Of a DNA stretch of 64,000 nucleotides, positions 47,816-60,678 are shown one piece after another; position 1 is the first letter of the stretch, and every line of letters begins with the position of its first letter. Both the position numbers and the translations under genes were made by a program. Below the pieces are notes generated by a model. The model had not been told where the DNA came from, made no database searches, and saw only the letters and a list, made by a program, of their open reading frames with translations. Origin of the DNA: Alisma plantago-aquatica (taxonomy: Eukaryota > Streptophyta > Magnoliopsida > Alismatales > Alismataceae); NCBI GenBank assembly GCA_963693085.1, contig OY856412.1, forward strand, positions 1,130,099,744-1,130,163,743, written 5' to 3'.

Positions 47816-48311
47816 AATAAGTGTGAAAACATGTTACACTAAATGAGATTACCAGCATGAGATAGCTAACATCATGATTATAATCAGCAGTAGCAGTATA
47901 GTTAATAACATAAGAATAGCTAATGTATGTATGCATCTACAATCTTAAGCATATCCACAACCTAAGTATATCTACTATGTCTTAATTGCACTAAGCATCA
48001 TCTTTATGTAAAGATAGCAAACAAGGGTTATCATCCAATGTCAAACGTCGTGTATAACCCTAAACAAATATGCTATACGGCTGTATTACATCTTTTATTA
48101 TGCCCTAGGGAATTTGAATCGTACCATCCAAAGTCCAACCGACCCCTGCAAAGGGCTATTCGGTTCCATACAAGATCTAGGAATTCTGATATCCTAAGAT
48201 ATCTTCTCCTCAGTCAGTATGAGTGAAAAGGCAATGGCATATCAGTCAAACTAAAAAATAGCGACATATAGTTTCGTAACTAGCCCACCTTGGTACAGGT
48301 CACAGTGCTAG
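47816..48311. other. Target sequence left of the LARD-like element
   Basis: AT-rich, no coding signal. It ends in GCTAG, duplicated at 56180-56184, so this stretch was once continuous with 56,180 onward. Confidence 0.5.
48307..48311. repeat. Target site duplication (left), GCTAG
   Basis: Perfect match to 56180-56184; directly abuts the TGTCACGAAACC terminus. Confidence 0.9.
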
Positions 48312-51159
48312 TGTCACGAAACCATTCTTACCCCAATCCCAATCCTACTGCCTAGACAATAGTAATAGGATTGAAGTGCTCGTCCCTGAGTGGCTCGATA
48401 GGATCTAACACACTGGCATATACAATAAGAAATAATAACTCAAAAGCTGGAGATATGAAGAACAAACTAACCCAATATGGAGATTTTTCCAATATATCCT
48501 TGTCATCAGAGTATGTAGAGTGCGGAAGCAATCTTATTAAGTATTCCATTTGTATTACCTAAAATCAAGAAAATCGAGAAAAATCATGCAATTCCACGGT
48601 ACGCTATCAAAATCAAGTAAAATCATTTATAAGAAAATAAGTGTACTTGGTTCGACTTATATTTTGAAAGTATAACAAGCAATTTGCAAGAACCAAAAGT
48701 TATTCGGCAAGTTTTTCAAATGACTCAATTTTTATTATGAGTTCCCATTATGTTGTAATTTGAGAAGCATGCTTATATATTTTTTTGTGACTTTATCACC
48801 CCAACGCAATGGGGGAAGACACTAGGCTCCTTATCTTTGTATGAGGTAGGAGGCCAATGTACAACTCCCACCTCTCAATGAGGGGGGTCGCTTGCACCCA
48901 ATATCAACATTATCAACATTATCAACATCATCATTGTTATCAATATACGAGAAGTAATAATGGGCATGCAATTTATGTTTTTATATTTTTTTAAATATAG
49001 TATAGAAAAATAGAAGAGTAATCATAGGGAACAGTAGCTCATTCAAGTAAGTAGCCAAGTATACAGTCAACAGATACATAAAAGTATCTTCAATACAATT
49101 AGGAAGGAGTTATATAATAGCATACCTTTCACTGAAGATTTCGAGTATAGATCAAAATCCGAGTCAATAGGTCAACCCTTCGAGTCAGATCCTAAATAAC
49201 AAGATTGGATTAAGGGTCAAGATCATAGTTTTAAAGAATCATGCTACAATATTCAAGATTAGGGTTACATTTTCCTATCTCTACCTTAGGGTTAGGTCAT
49301 CAACAATATTTCCAAATGTCTAACATTTTTTCAAGTATCGAGCATGTTTCTAGAATGGATGACCTACCTAGGTATATTTAGGAACACATGTCAACCCTAA
49401 TTATTATCATCATAATCCAAATCTCTAGATCATTTTCAATATGAAATAGTATCATTGGACTCAAAATTAGATTCAGGAGATTCATAGGCCAAACATATGA
49501 TTAAGGGGTTTGCAAGATGAAGGTCAATCATCATCAAATTAAGAGTACTCCTTACTTCAATGTAAATGATTCATATTCCAGGGTAGTGAGTTAAGAAGAT
49601 TATGTCTAACTCTTATTTTGTCAAATTTTATTTGGTGTCTCAATATGGTCATTAGAATCAGGAACTAGTGTTTTCCAAAGATTGAACTAAAATTAGAGTC
49701 ATTAATTAAAACATTATGTGCAAGAGATCAAAACTAGGGATAACGATGATGTTCACAAGAAATTAGACTATGCAAATATTTTTATTGCATCCATTGGATT
49801 ATTCTGATCAAGATTGACTATTTACTTTTAATTTTTGGAGCTAAGATGCATTAGATACGATTAAAACAAGATCTGACAATTTAATTGAATATTCGAGTAG
49901 AGAGGAGGTATAATACCTTATTTGTGAAAAATTGAGGATCGTTTGATGTGATATTGATGGCTAGGATTGAGAGGCATAGTCCTTGCGACTTGCTAGCTCA
50001 TAGGGCTGGCCTAATCTTGGTTTGTCCGATTTGATAGTGGTTCGACGGTGGTTTGTTGGGCCGCTTGGATTGAACTGAACCCAACGGTTCAGTGACCTTT
50101 CTTCCCCTCACACAAGTCCCTCGTGTAGGTCCCTCATGAGCCCATAGAGGAGGCATAGGAGCCTCACTAGTGCAAGGGGGAATCGTGGTAGGAGACGTCG
50201 GTGCGGTAGGAGAAGGTGTCGTTCATACTCGTCAGGGACATGCGAACCAGATTATAGTCTCAGATTGATGAGAGGGGTCAAGGAGGAGGAATGCCCAAAG
50301 GGATGTGCGGTGGTGCCGCTAATGTGTAGAAGGTGATGGGGGGGTGGGGTGTTTGATGCCAAGATGGCATGCGATACCCGAGCCTTGGTTAAGGTGTTCT
50401 TGTTGCAGACCTTGGGGGTCCTTTATAGCATCGGGGGGGGGGGGGGGGGGTAGATTTTAGGGTAAACGGATCTTTCTCTTAGCCATGGCCACCAAAGTGA
50501 GATGGCTAGGCAAAGGGATCATTTTGGAGGCTGGACAGAGCAAGAATGGTGGTCAAATTAGGATTCAATCCGTTCAAATTTGTGAGACGAGCGTTCCCTC
50601 TCAATTGGAATTTCAAATTGGGTAGTATAAGGGTTGATTGTCATTTTCGATCGTCATTACTCCTCCCCGCTAATTGTGGGAGGTAGAAGATGGGTCTGTA
50701 GCCACTAGATCGGGCCGAGATCCATGAGAGGCAGATCCAAGGGCTAGGATTGCCCCTGGATCCTTGTCTTGGATCGCTGACATGGAAAAAGGTCAATTAA
50801 AAGACAAAAATAATGGTTTTCAATACATAAACTTCAATAATCCATAGAAAATAGTAGGAATGTCCAATTGTTCTCAAATTTGAACCACAGCTTCAAAAAA
50901 ACGTGGAGAACCTTTAGAAAATGTTTCAGAGCAAAAATATTAAGTTTGATGGATCAATTTATTTTATTGGACAAAGTAACAAATTAATGAAATTTAAGGT
51001 GTTGTAATGTGTATAAAATCCACATTGATCACCATATTTCATGTTTGAGAATCAAAAATGTTTATGAAGACAAGAAAAATGATTTGAGATCAGGAATGAA
51101 CATAAAGAGGGAGAAATTGTAATTAAATCTTACTTATGCTAAAATTTCAATTTGTCACA
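48312..51159 (-). repeat. Left (3') LTR of the LARD, 2848 bp
   Basis: Plus strand runs from TGTCACGAAACC to TTTGTCACA. Contains a G17 run (50434-50450; C17 in element sense) against only G6 in the other LTR, beside the minus-sense TATA box. Confidence 0.92.
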
Positions 51160-53334
51160 TCCTTCCCTCCTTAAAAAGGAATTTTGTCCCCAAAATTCAA
51201 AAACATCCTTTAAATTGGGACTATTCCAAAAACGAAATCATATCCTCAAAAACTGGTGTATCCTCAACTATATGATCAAAATCATGTCCTCAATGTTCAA
51301 GCAGTACAGTCACCATAATTGGGATTCCATGTTTCATATCATAACTAACTTGGTTCCAACATCATTTAATCAACGAGCAATTGAGTATCGAGGTCAATGA
51401 ATGTATTGTTCATAGTCATCGTATGAGTCACAAATATGGAGAGCATCCTATTGTTCACAAATGTGGAGAGATCATAATTTAGGTCAAACAAATAGAGTTC
51501 AAGTGTACACAATGACTTTCAATCCCAATATCTCAGGGTCCTAGACTCTACATTGGCCTAGGTGGGGTTATACATCCATGATTTGCGATTTCATATTTCA
51601 ACATTTCAAGACAACATCATACTTTCAATATCATGGTTTTTTATCTCAATATCAATGGGAGGTTCCACCCTAGTCCTAATGAGAGCTAAACCCTAAGTCA
51701 TAAATCGAGAGGGTCAAAATAGTCATCATTTCAAAAATTTCAAAATTTGGGATTTTGAAGTCATTAGTCATATATCTCAAGGTCCAAATAGTGTGATCAT
51801 AGGATTTGTATCATTTTTGAGATTGATAATCATGAGTCACAAGTCCATTAATCAATATCAAGAGTTGAGATTTTAGGCATCAAAAGTTATAGGTCCAGAA
51901 TTTTGAATCTAGGGTTTAGATTCATATTTAGACCTTAGGGGAGATCACTCATTTATATTCAATTTTGAGCAACAATATTCAAGTATATTTGAGCAACATA
52001 TCAATATTTCATTATCATGGTGTCCAAGGTTGATAAATGATCAAGACCTAGGTCTATCTAGGAAGTTAACCATAAGCAATAGTCAATATTGTCATATATC
52101 AAGGCCATTATTAAATCAAGATTTAGGATTGAGTATCAACCATGTATTTAACCTATTAGGCTTAGGTCAACCAATCCAAATTGGGTGAAAGGTTATACCT
52201 TTCAAACTCTAAATAATCAACAATACAAAATTTAGAGGTAGTCAAAATAGGGATGTGACCTAGGTTAGGGAAGTCATGAGTCAACTACCACCCTAATCTA
52301 GCACATCAGTCATTATATATTGAGCTTATTCAAATAGGGAGAGTAGCAATGATCAAATCATATTCCGTTAAGGTCATGAGATCAAAATTCAATATCATAA
52401 TAGAGAAATGGTGTCAAGATTTTGCATTCCTTTCCTTTCATGATTAACGTAGTGATAAAATTTGGAAATCAAGGATTTGGCATTCGAGGAATAGTGCAAA
52501 ATATAGGCCCATAATCATCATATCAAATTTGAGAATGCAAAAGGCATCAATATTCAATAGGAAAACTGTTTTTTTTGCTTCATAGTCTTACATCATGATT
52601 TTGTGAGTGTTGGGCTTTGTCAATTGATAGTATCGACATGATGGGCACCAAATAGGGCAAAAGTTTTCTTAACTATGTTTGAGGTTTGATCAACAATAGG
52701 GAAACATGGATTAAATCAAATAGGGACCTTATTAACAATAAGGAATAAGGTATACATACTTCTTATTTCACTAAATCAAAATTATCAATATTTGCCTTGA
52801 ACATAGCAAATAGGTAGTCAAGTTTTCATCAAATTGAGTCTTAATGAAGAGATCATACATGAGTATTTAGTTTCAAAATTAATTGATCAAAATTGAGTTT
52901 TCAAAATTAAGGTCAGATCATGGTATCAACTTTCAAAATTTTCTAGTGATATTCGGTTTCCCATGAAAAATCTACCCAAAATGGAGACATCATGTGGTAA
53001 GAAGGTTACTAGAAATGACCACATGAGGGGATGAGAAGACTACCTAATCTTCATCTACATGGGTGGCTTAGGATAGTTCTTAAAGAAGAGATGACATTCT
53101 AGAAAACTCTCTAGGGTTTTACAAGAGAACCTTTAGGTCCAGTTTTGGATCAATTAAGGCCAGGTAGAGCGGGGGATCTCATCCACCGTGAAGACGGATA
53201 GGAGAAATTATGCCAGGACCCCGAGCTTAGACACCTCAATTTCACCATTATGGATTTTAGGATTTCTTGGGTGTAAGAGACTTGAGAAATTATTTACTTA
53301 AAGTATATGGGAGTGTGTAAGCTCTAATACCAAC
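51160..53334 (-). other. Internal region of the LARD, no coding capacity
   Basis: AT-rich, full of ATCAA/CAATAT words, with stops in every frame. Only the PPT and PBS borders are recognisable. Confidence 0.75.
53317..53333 (-). promoter_or_regulatory. Primer-binding site of the LARD (iMet-like)
   Basis: Minus strand TTGGTATTAGAGCTTA follows the LTR end CGTGACAG; differs from TGGTATCAGAGC by one C-to-T. Confidence 0.75.
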
Positions 53335-56179
53335 TGTCACGGAACCGTTCTTACCCCAATCCCAATCCTACTGCCTAGACACTAGTAAGAGGATTGAAGC
53401 ACTTGTCCCTGAGTGGCCCGATAGGATCTAACACGTTGGCATATACAATAAGAAATAATAACTCAAAAACTAGAGATATAAAGAACAAACTGACCCAATA
53501 TGGAGATTTTTCCAATATATCCTTGTCATCAGATCATGTAGAGTGCGGAAGCAATCTTATTTAGTATTCCATTTGTATTGCCTAAAATCAAGAAAATCGA
53601 GACAGAACCATTCAGTTGCATGATACGCTATCAAAATCAAGTAAAATAGTTTATAAGAAAATAAGTGTACTTGGCAGGACTTATATTTTGAAAGTATAAC
53701 AAGCAATTCGCAAGAACCAAAAGTTATTCGACAAGTTTTTCTAATGATTTGATTTTTATTATGAGTTCCCATTATGTTGTAATTTGAGAAACATGCTTAT
53801 ATATTTTTTTGTGACTTTATCGCCCCAACACAATGGGGGAAGTCACTGGGATCCTTCTCTCTGTATGAGGTAGGAGGCCAATGTACAAGTCCCACCTCTC
53901 AATGAGGGGGTCTCTTGCACCTAATATCAACATTATCAACATTATCAACACTATCAACATCATCATCATTATCAATATACGGGCATCATAATGGGCATGC
54001 AATTTATGTTTTCATGTTTTTCAAAATATAGTATAGAAAAACAAAAGACTAATCACAGGGAACAGTAGCTCATCCAAGTACGTAGCCAAGTATACAGTCA
54101 ACAGATACATAAAAGTATCTTCAATACAATCAAGAAGGAGTTATATAATAATGTACCTTTCACCGAAGATTTCAAGTATAGATCAAAATCTGAGTCAATA
54201 GGTCAACCCTTCTAGTCAGATCCTAAATCATCAAGATCGGATCAAGGGTCAAGATCATAGTTTTAAAGAATCATGCTTCACTATTCAAGATTAGGGTTAC
54301 ATTTTCCTATCTCTACCTTAGGGTTAGGTCATCAATAATATTTCCAAATGTCTAACATTTATTCAAGTATTGAGCATGTTTCAAGAATGGATGACCTACC
54401 TAGGTATATTTAGGAACACATGTCAACCGTAATTATTATCATCATCATTCAAATCTCTAGATCATTTTCAATATGAAATAGTATCATTGGACTCAAAATT
54501 AGATTAGGGAGATTCATGGGTCAGACATATGATTAAGTGTTTTGAAAGATGAAGGTCAATCATCATCATATCAAGGGTAATCCTTACTTCAATGTAAATG
54601 ATTCATATTCCAGGGTAATGAGTTAAGAAGATTAATTCTAACTCTTATTTTGTCAAATTTGATTTGGTGTCTCAATACGATCATTAGGATCAGGAACTAG
54701 GGTTTACTAAAGATTGAACTAAAATTAGAGTCATTAATTAAAACATTATGAGAAAGAGTTAAAAACTTGGGATAATGATAATGTTCAAAACGAATTAGAT
54801 TATGTAAGTATTTATATTGCATCCATTGGATTTTGCTGATCAAGATTGACTATTTACTTGTAATTTTTGGAGCTAAGATGCATTAGATATGATTAAAACA
54901 AGATCTGGAAATTTAATTGAATATTCGAGTAAAGAGGAGGTATAATACCTTATTTGTGAAAATTTGAGGATCGTCTGATGTGATATTCATGGCTAGGATC
55001 AAGCCACGTAGTCCTTGCGACTTGCTAGCTCGGAGGGTCGGTCCAATCTTGGTTTGTCCGATTTGATAGTGGTTCAGTTGTGGTTTGTTTGGCTGCTTGG
55101 ATTGAACTCAACCCAACAGTTTAGGGACCTTTATTCCCCTCACACAGTTCCCTCCAGCAGGTCCCTAATGAGCCCAGAGAGGAGGCGAAGGAGCCTAACT
55201 AGAGAAAGGGGGAATCAGGACAGGAGGCGTCGGTACGGTAGGAGAAGGTGTCATTCATACTCGTCGAGGACATGCGAATCAGACTATAGTCTCAGATTGA
55301 TGAGAGGGGCCGAGGAGAAGGAATGCCCAAAAGGCTATGCGGAGGTGCCACTAAGGTGTAGTAGGTGATCGGGGGGAAGGGGTGTTTGAGGCCAAGACGG
55401 CGTGCGATACCCGAGCCTTGTGCATGGTGTTCTTGTTGCGGACCTTGGGGGGTCCTTTTATAGCATCGGGGGGTAGATTTTAGGGCAAACGAATCTTGCT
55501 CTTAGACATGGCTGTCAGAGTGAGATGTCTAGGCAAAGGGATCATTTTGGTGGCTGGACATAGCATGAATGGTGGTCAAATTAGGATTCAATTTGTTCGA
55601 ATTCATGAGACGAGTGTTCCCTCTCGATTGGAATTTCAAATCGGGTAGTATACGGGTTGATTGTCGTTTTCGATTGTCATTACTCCTCCCTGCTGATTGT
55701 GGGAGGTAGAAGATGGTTCTGTAGCTGCTAGATCAGGTCAGGATCCATGAGACACAAATTCAAGGGCTGGGATCGGCCCCGGATCCTTCCCTTGGATTGC
55801 TGACATGGAAAAATGTCAATTAAAAGACAAAAATAATGGTTTTCAACACAAACTTCAATAATCCATAGAAAATCGTAGGAATGTCCAATTGTTCTTAAAT
55901 TTGGACCACAACTTCAAAAAATGTGGAGAACCTTTAGAAAAAGTTTGAGAGGAAAAAGATGAAGTTTGATGGATCAATTTACTTTATTGGACAAAGTAAC
56001 AAATTAATCAAATTTAAGGTGTTGTAATGTGTATAAAATCCACATTGATCACCATATTTCAAATTTAAGTATCAACAATGATTATGAAGACAAGAAAAAT
56101 GATTTGAGATCAGGAGTGAACATAAAGAGGGAAAAATTTTAATTAAATCATACTTATGCTAAAATTCAACTTTGTCACA
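53335..56179 (-). repeat. Right (5') LTR of the LARD, 2845 bp
   Basis: Plus strand TGTCACGGAACC to TTTGTCACA, matching the left LTR throughout with scattered substitutions and small indels. Minus-sense TATA (GCTATAAAAGGACCC) at about 55452-55466. Confidence 0.92.
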
Positions 56180-56184
56180 GCTAG
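56180..56184. repeat. Target site duplication (right), GCTAG
   Basis: Matches 48307-48311. Confidence 0.9.
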
Positions 56185-57479
56185 CATCCAGGGTATTCAA
56201 AACCCTCTAATCTGAGGAACAACTGCAGTTGTCCTCATTCACATCAAATGTTTGAGGCATGATCATAGACATCCTCCATAACATGCATTGTGGATGTCAA
56301 GGATATATCATTAACTTTCCACCCCCACATACTCAATAGTATGCACTCCGAGTTTCCCTTAGGAATACTTGTTACACCATCCAGTAAGTTCTGACACTGA
56401 AGATGTCTCTACGACACAGGGCACTACATGATTAGAGTTGCACTTGATTAGTTATGCCAATTGGGTGAATTAAGGCTACATCAAACAAGTGGACATACAA
56501 ACCATAATTCACTTCTAGCAAGCATATAAATATCACCACTTGAAAAGAAATAAAACATGTGAAACATAATTTCTCATCTCATCATCACATGGTACAATTC
56601 ACTTGCCATTCATGTGACTACACTAGTAATCATACTATCACAATCTATAAATCCTTTTTCACAATATCACAGGGTATCAAACCTTATCAACACAAGATGA
56701 TTACACCTCAGGGCTCAAACATGCCCAAAGGTCATTAAGACCATCATATTATTTCCTATAAGATCATCATTATCATTCCATGCCTTATAGCAGGCTCAAC
56801 AACATCACTTACATATAATACACCAGATCAACATAATATTGCATTAGTGAGCTAGGATATATTCATAAACAATCATAGAAGGGTTATCTTAACATTAAGA
56901 ACATTTCTTTATTACATCAACATGCAAGGAATCTAGATATGATTAACCCTCATCATATACATAATGCACATGTTTAGTATAAGAAAGTATCAACCATGTG
57001 GCTATGATAAATACCAATTAACATATTAAGGTTATGATCAAATTAAGAAGATTATTTCACCATCATTCCATCATATAAGAATGTTAAACATGAATACTCA
57101 TCTTTATCTATGTTCATTAGAGTTAGGTTCAACAGGATAAATTATATTAATGTTACTAATCAGCACCCATATCCAAACCATAACTCACGACATCCCCATT
57201 GAATCATGGATGCATAAGGTGAAGCAACACCATCACATTCCATACTATTCTCAAGCATGAACCCACACATAAATCGAGGGGTAACCATCATGTTATAGCA
57301 TACTAAGGTTTCAACAACAATAAGAGAGTACTTCGTGATTGTATTAATCATTCAAGGACTATTCATACCCAATTACCATCATTTATTTAAATTAAAGCTA
57401 AGTATAACAAGCTATACCTTATTAGGGTTGCATATCAACACAATATGGTTATCATCCCTTCTATTCATATTAGTGAATA

Positions 57480-58375
57480 GGTAAGACTACCTAATTAAGG
57501 GTAACCCTCCATTCATTCCATCATCTTTCAACCCATATCACCATATCACTATGTAACCCAGAACCATTGGATGTTTAAAAGGTAAGACCATTGGTTGTTT
57601 ACATAAGTAAACACCTTGAACAAACCACCTATGAAGTCATTGAGTTTTACTCTAGAAAGAGTCACCATCTAACCTAAGACATTCCTTGATTAACAACATA
57701 AAAAGTTCCATTAAGAGTAGGGTAAAACCCACAAGCGATAGTTTATTTAAAGCAAGCCATCCATTGTCAACAAGTAAGCTCCTTAAGTTGATCATATAAA
57801 TGAAAACATCTAAATCACATTATGAGAGCCAACATATTACATTAAGCATCATTCTACTTTATTGGATAAAAAAACATTAGATCTTAACCATTGAGTCAAT
57901 TTCATACGTTAAAGCCATCAATTGGAGTATAAGTCCGGCCATTGCATCAAATGACCTAAGAAACCATTGGATTAAGGCTTAATTGATGCTACATCTACAT
58001 GCTTAACTCACCATAGGTTGTGGAGACCTAATCCGCCATCACTAGTAACTATTAAGTCACCATAGGTTGTTAGATCAACACTATATTTATTTATCACCAT
58101 CAAATATCAAGCTACTGTCACCATTGATTGATAGCATCATTAGGGTACTTACTTGTTAATCACTAAGCTTCTAATTAGGCCAACACCTGGCCTAAGGGGT
58201 GAACATCATTTGAAACCCTTGGTCACCACTATCAGTTGTCATGAATATAACACCATCGGTTGTTGCAATGGTACCACCATTGAGTCATGGCTTTATAGAA
58301 TAAATAATCTTAAAACCCTAAAATTGGCCATATGTTGATAGGTGTTTAGAACCATCGGTTGTCAAACCAACCTGA
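57480..58375 (+). repeat. Degenerate ~24-bp array of ACCATYGGTTG words
   Basis: ACCAT- or GCCAT-initiated words start at 57563, 57587, 57887, 57914, 57938, 57963, 58010, 58035, 58059, 58096, 58119, 58252, 58275 and 58351. Most neighbours are 23-27 bp apart or about a multiple of that. Clearest forms are ACCATTGGTTGTTT, ACCATAGGTTGT, ACCATCGGTTGTTGC and ACCATCGGTTGTC. Confidence 0.65.
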
Positions 58376-59102
58376 TCCAAGTCATATTATACCTTAGGAA
58401 TAATGTACACATGATCATAGGTTCATGTAGAACTGAAATCAGAATAGGGAACATTATAAAAATCAAAATCCAAGTTAAGCATAGCTTTTTAGTGCATGGA
58501 TCATCATTTAAAAGAAAGAACATGAGCTAGAAAGCTTATGGTAAGCAATACAAAACATTCCTCTAATTAGAAGATACACTCCCAAAAAGAAGAAAACACA
58601 AGCAGGTAGGGTTGAAAATCCAAGTATAAGTTGTGAACTTGTCCATCTAGCACCTTTATTCATCAAATGAGCAAACCCTAAGCATAAGGAGCAAGAAAAG
58701 TTGGGTTTTAGAGCTTTAGAGAAATTTCTACCATGGAACAACAAGGTTCCAACCTGGATAAAGGTAGGAGGAAGGATAACAATGAAATAAACAGAGGAAA
58801 TAAGGGGATTCTTACTCTTTTAGGTAAAGATCACTAGAAGGAAGCTTTTTAAACCCTAAAAGGAAGTCAATTGCAACCCTAGATTCTTTTTCCAAGAAGA
58901 TCCCCTCTTTCTTCTTTCTTGGACAGGAAATTTGCAGAAGCACACAAGGAGAACGAGGTTCATAGAAGGATGGAAGTGGTGGAGAGAAAATGGCTCATTT
59001 GAGTGCTTAGGGATAAGTATATGAAACTTTAAGATAAATATAAAGAAAAATTTGAAGTTCTAGTATCTTTCCAAGTGTCCATGGCCTTAAACTATTAAGA
59101 AT

Positions 59103-59253
59103 ATATAAGCACACACATCTCCCCCACCATCCATATAGAGTTGCTTAGCTCCTTTATCAAATTTCCAAGGCAAGTTCTTATATAAGCGCACAAACACCTC
59201 CCCCACCATCCATATAGACCTTCTTAGATCTCCTTTGTCGAATTTCCAAGCCA
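59103..59253. repeat. 78-bp tandem duplication
   Basis: TATAAGCACACACAT at 59103 and TATAAGCGCACAAACA at 59181 begin two copies containing CTCCCCCACCATCCATATAG and AAATTTCCAAG / GAATTTCCAAG. Both copies include a TATATAAG-like word, duplicating a possible core promoter. Confidence 0.8.
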
Positions 59254-59642
59254 ATCAAATAATTCATTAGTTGATAGCTACTAAAGGTTGCTCATCCATG
59301 AAGGGATAAACCCTAAAATACCCTTGGAGAAAATACCTTCAAACCAAGGTTTAAATAGGCTCCCCATGGCTCAACAAGCTCAAGAATGATGAGAGAATAT
59401 CCAAGGAACATAATGCAAGTGATAAATTTCAACGAAAACATCTCAATTGGGTAAATTATAAAAAAGTTCAAAATGTACATAAAATTGCATAACTTGCTCA
59501 AACAGTGTCCAAATTGGACCAAATTTGAAATTGAAGCTTGTCTTATGATTTCAAATAATATCATGGGGTTATATTAGGGTTATAAGAATTCAATTATGAT
59601 AATTAATCTTGTTCAACACTTTAAGCAAGGTTAGGGGTCTCA

Positions 59643-60542
59643 CAACCATAAACCCCTAATAGGGATTTGCCCACGAAATCCAAGGTACACATAGATGGAC
59701 ACTTCACATGCATGTCATACTCAATATTACACATGGTTACTTTCATATTATGGTAATGTCACATCGCTCTTATACATGCCATGCTCTTCTCTTTCAATTC
59801 ATACATATCTTATCTTGGCTCAGCACAAAAACCCCCACATAAGAAGACACTAGTAATTGCATGTGCATTGCACATGGAAATTTGCAAAAATTGGTAATAT
59901 ATATAATATAATTATTTGAAATATAATAAAAACATAGATTATATTTCTAAATAGAATGATAATAGTGAATCAAAATAGTAAACAACATAACATAAGTCAA
60001 ACTTATGCAAAGAGATGTAAAAATATGAGTCAATCACTATAATGGGAAGGAGCCATGTATTCAGGTGAGAATATTTATGGAAGAAAATTGATAGAATATT
60101 TCAACCATGGTCATTTCATTATGGTTTTACATGATAGCCAAAGATTTGTAATATGCTAGTTAGGACATTAAAGTAGATCAACAACCATATTAAAAAAAAT
60201 CTTGTCTTTTTACCTTGTGTGTTGTATTGTTGAAACAAACTTGATGCCTTTTAGATTGATAAGGTTCTTGAGATTGGTCAAAATTAAGTTGCAAAGAAAA
60301 AATGGATCAAATATAAAGATTTTTTTGGTGGTCTCATAAATGTGTATCATGGAACAACCTTGACTATGTATTCTCAAATTCATTTGTTTTACCATCAAAT
60401 TATTAATGGAAAAAACATCACAAAAAATTATTTAAATGATGTACATTAGTTCTCAACGAACAAGATAAAAGTATAAATAGGATAAAGGGAAAAATATTAC
60501 ATTTTGTGATCTCTATTTACCTACCCCCTCAAGAATAGTTAT
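59643..60542. other. No gene or repeat recognised
   Basis: AT-rich sequence; nothing structured seen on either strand. Confidence 0.5.
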
Positions 60543-60678
60543 ATCTAATATTTTAACTTTGTCTAACAGAAGACACCAAGATGGCTAGACTCTCAGTTTG
60601 TTAGTGAGGGGTCCCAGGATCAAGCCCAGGCCACGTGAAGAATAGAATGGCCATTTTTTTTAAATCTAATATTTTAAC
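60543..60678 (+). mobile_element. Short SINE-like insertion (~106 bp) with 15-bp TSD and T tail
   Basis: ATCTAATATTTTAAC at 60543-60557 is repeated exactly at 60664-60678. The insert carries GGATCAAGCCC, a full match to the RNA polymerase III B-box core GWTCRANNC, with TGGCTAGACTCTCAG about 30 bp upstream as a possible degenerate A box. It ends in T8 then AA. These are marks of a plant tRNA-derived SINE with a T-type tail. It is short, so it may be 5'-truncated or a minimal family. Confidence 0.7.

Larger units (their letters stand above)
48312..56179 (-). mobile_element. Non-coding LTR retrotransposon (LARD), chromovirus-like ends
   Basis: Two ~2.85-kb LTRs flank 2175 bp of internal DNA with no gag or pol. 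The minus orientation follows from a PBS-like TGGTATTAGAGC beside the right LTR and a PPT-like AAGGAGGGAAGGA beside the left LTR. The sequence before the 3' LTR (minus: GGGGACAAAATTCCTTTTTA, then AGGAGGGAAGGATGTGACA) resembles the region after the integrase of Del/Tekay chromoviruses, so it probably derives from one by internal deletion. The 5-bp target duplication GCTAG is perfect. LTR divergence looks like several percent, so the insertion is older than the copia element. Confidence 0.9.
56185..59642. other. LTR-like non-coding sequence
   Basis: No coding signal in 3.4 kb. The right edge, near GGGGTCTCACA (59635-59645), would read TGTGAGACCCC in minus sense, a plausible LTR start. It carries a ~24-bp motif array and a 78-bp tandem duplication. 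No partner LTR lies in the window. Confidence 0.4.

Noticed and set aside
55015..55368. 117-residue Arg/Ser-rich frame in the right LARD LTR
   Set aside because: The corresponding stretch in the left LTR is not open, so the frame is not conserved.
47816..59642. A complete older LTR element split by the LARD
   Set aside because: The right edge looks LTR-like, but no second LTR, PBS or PPT could be placed, so it is left as LTR-like sequence.
60558..60663. A functional tRNA gene
   Set aside because: Only the B box is convincing; no cloverleaf or anticodon arm can be drawn, and the T tail with long TSD points to a SINE.
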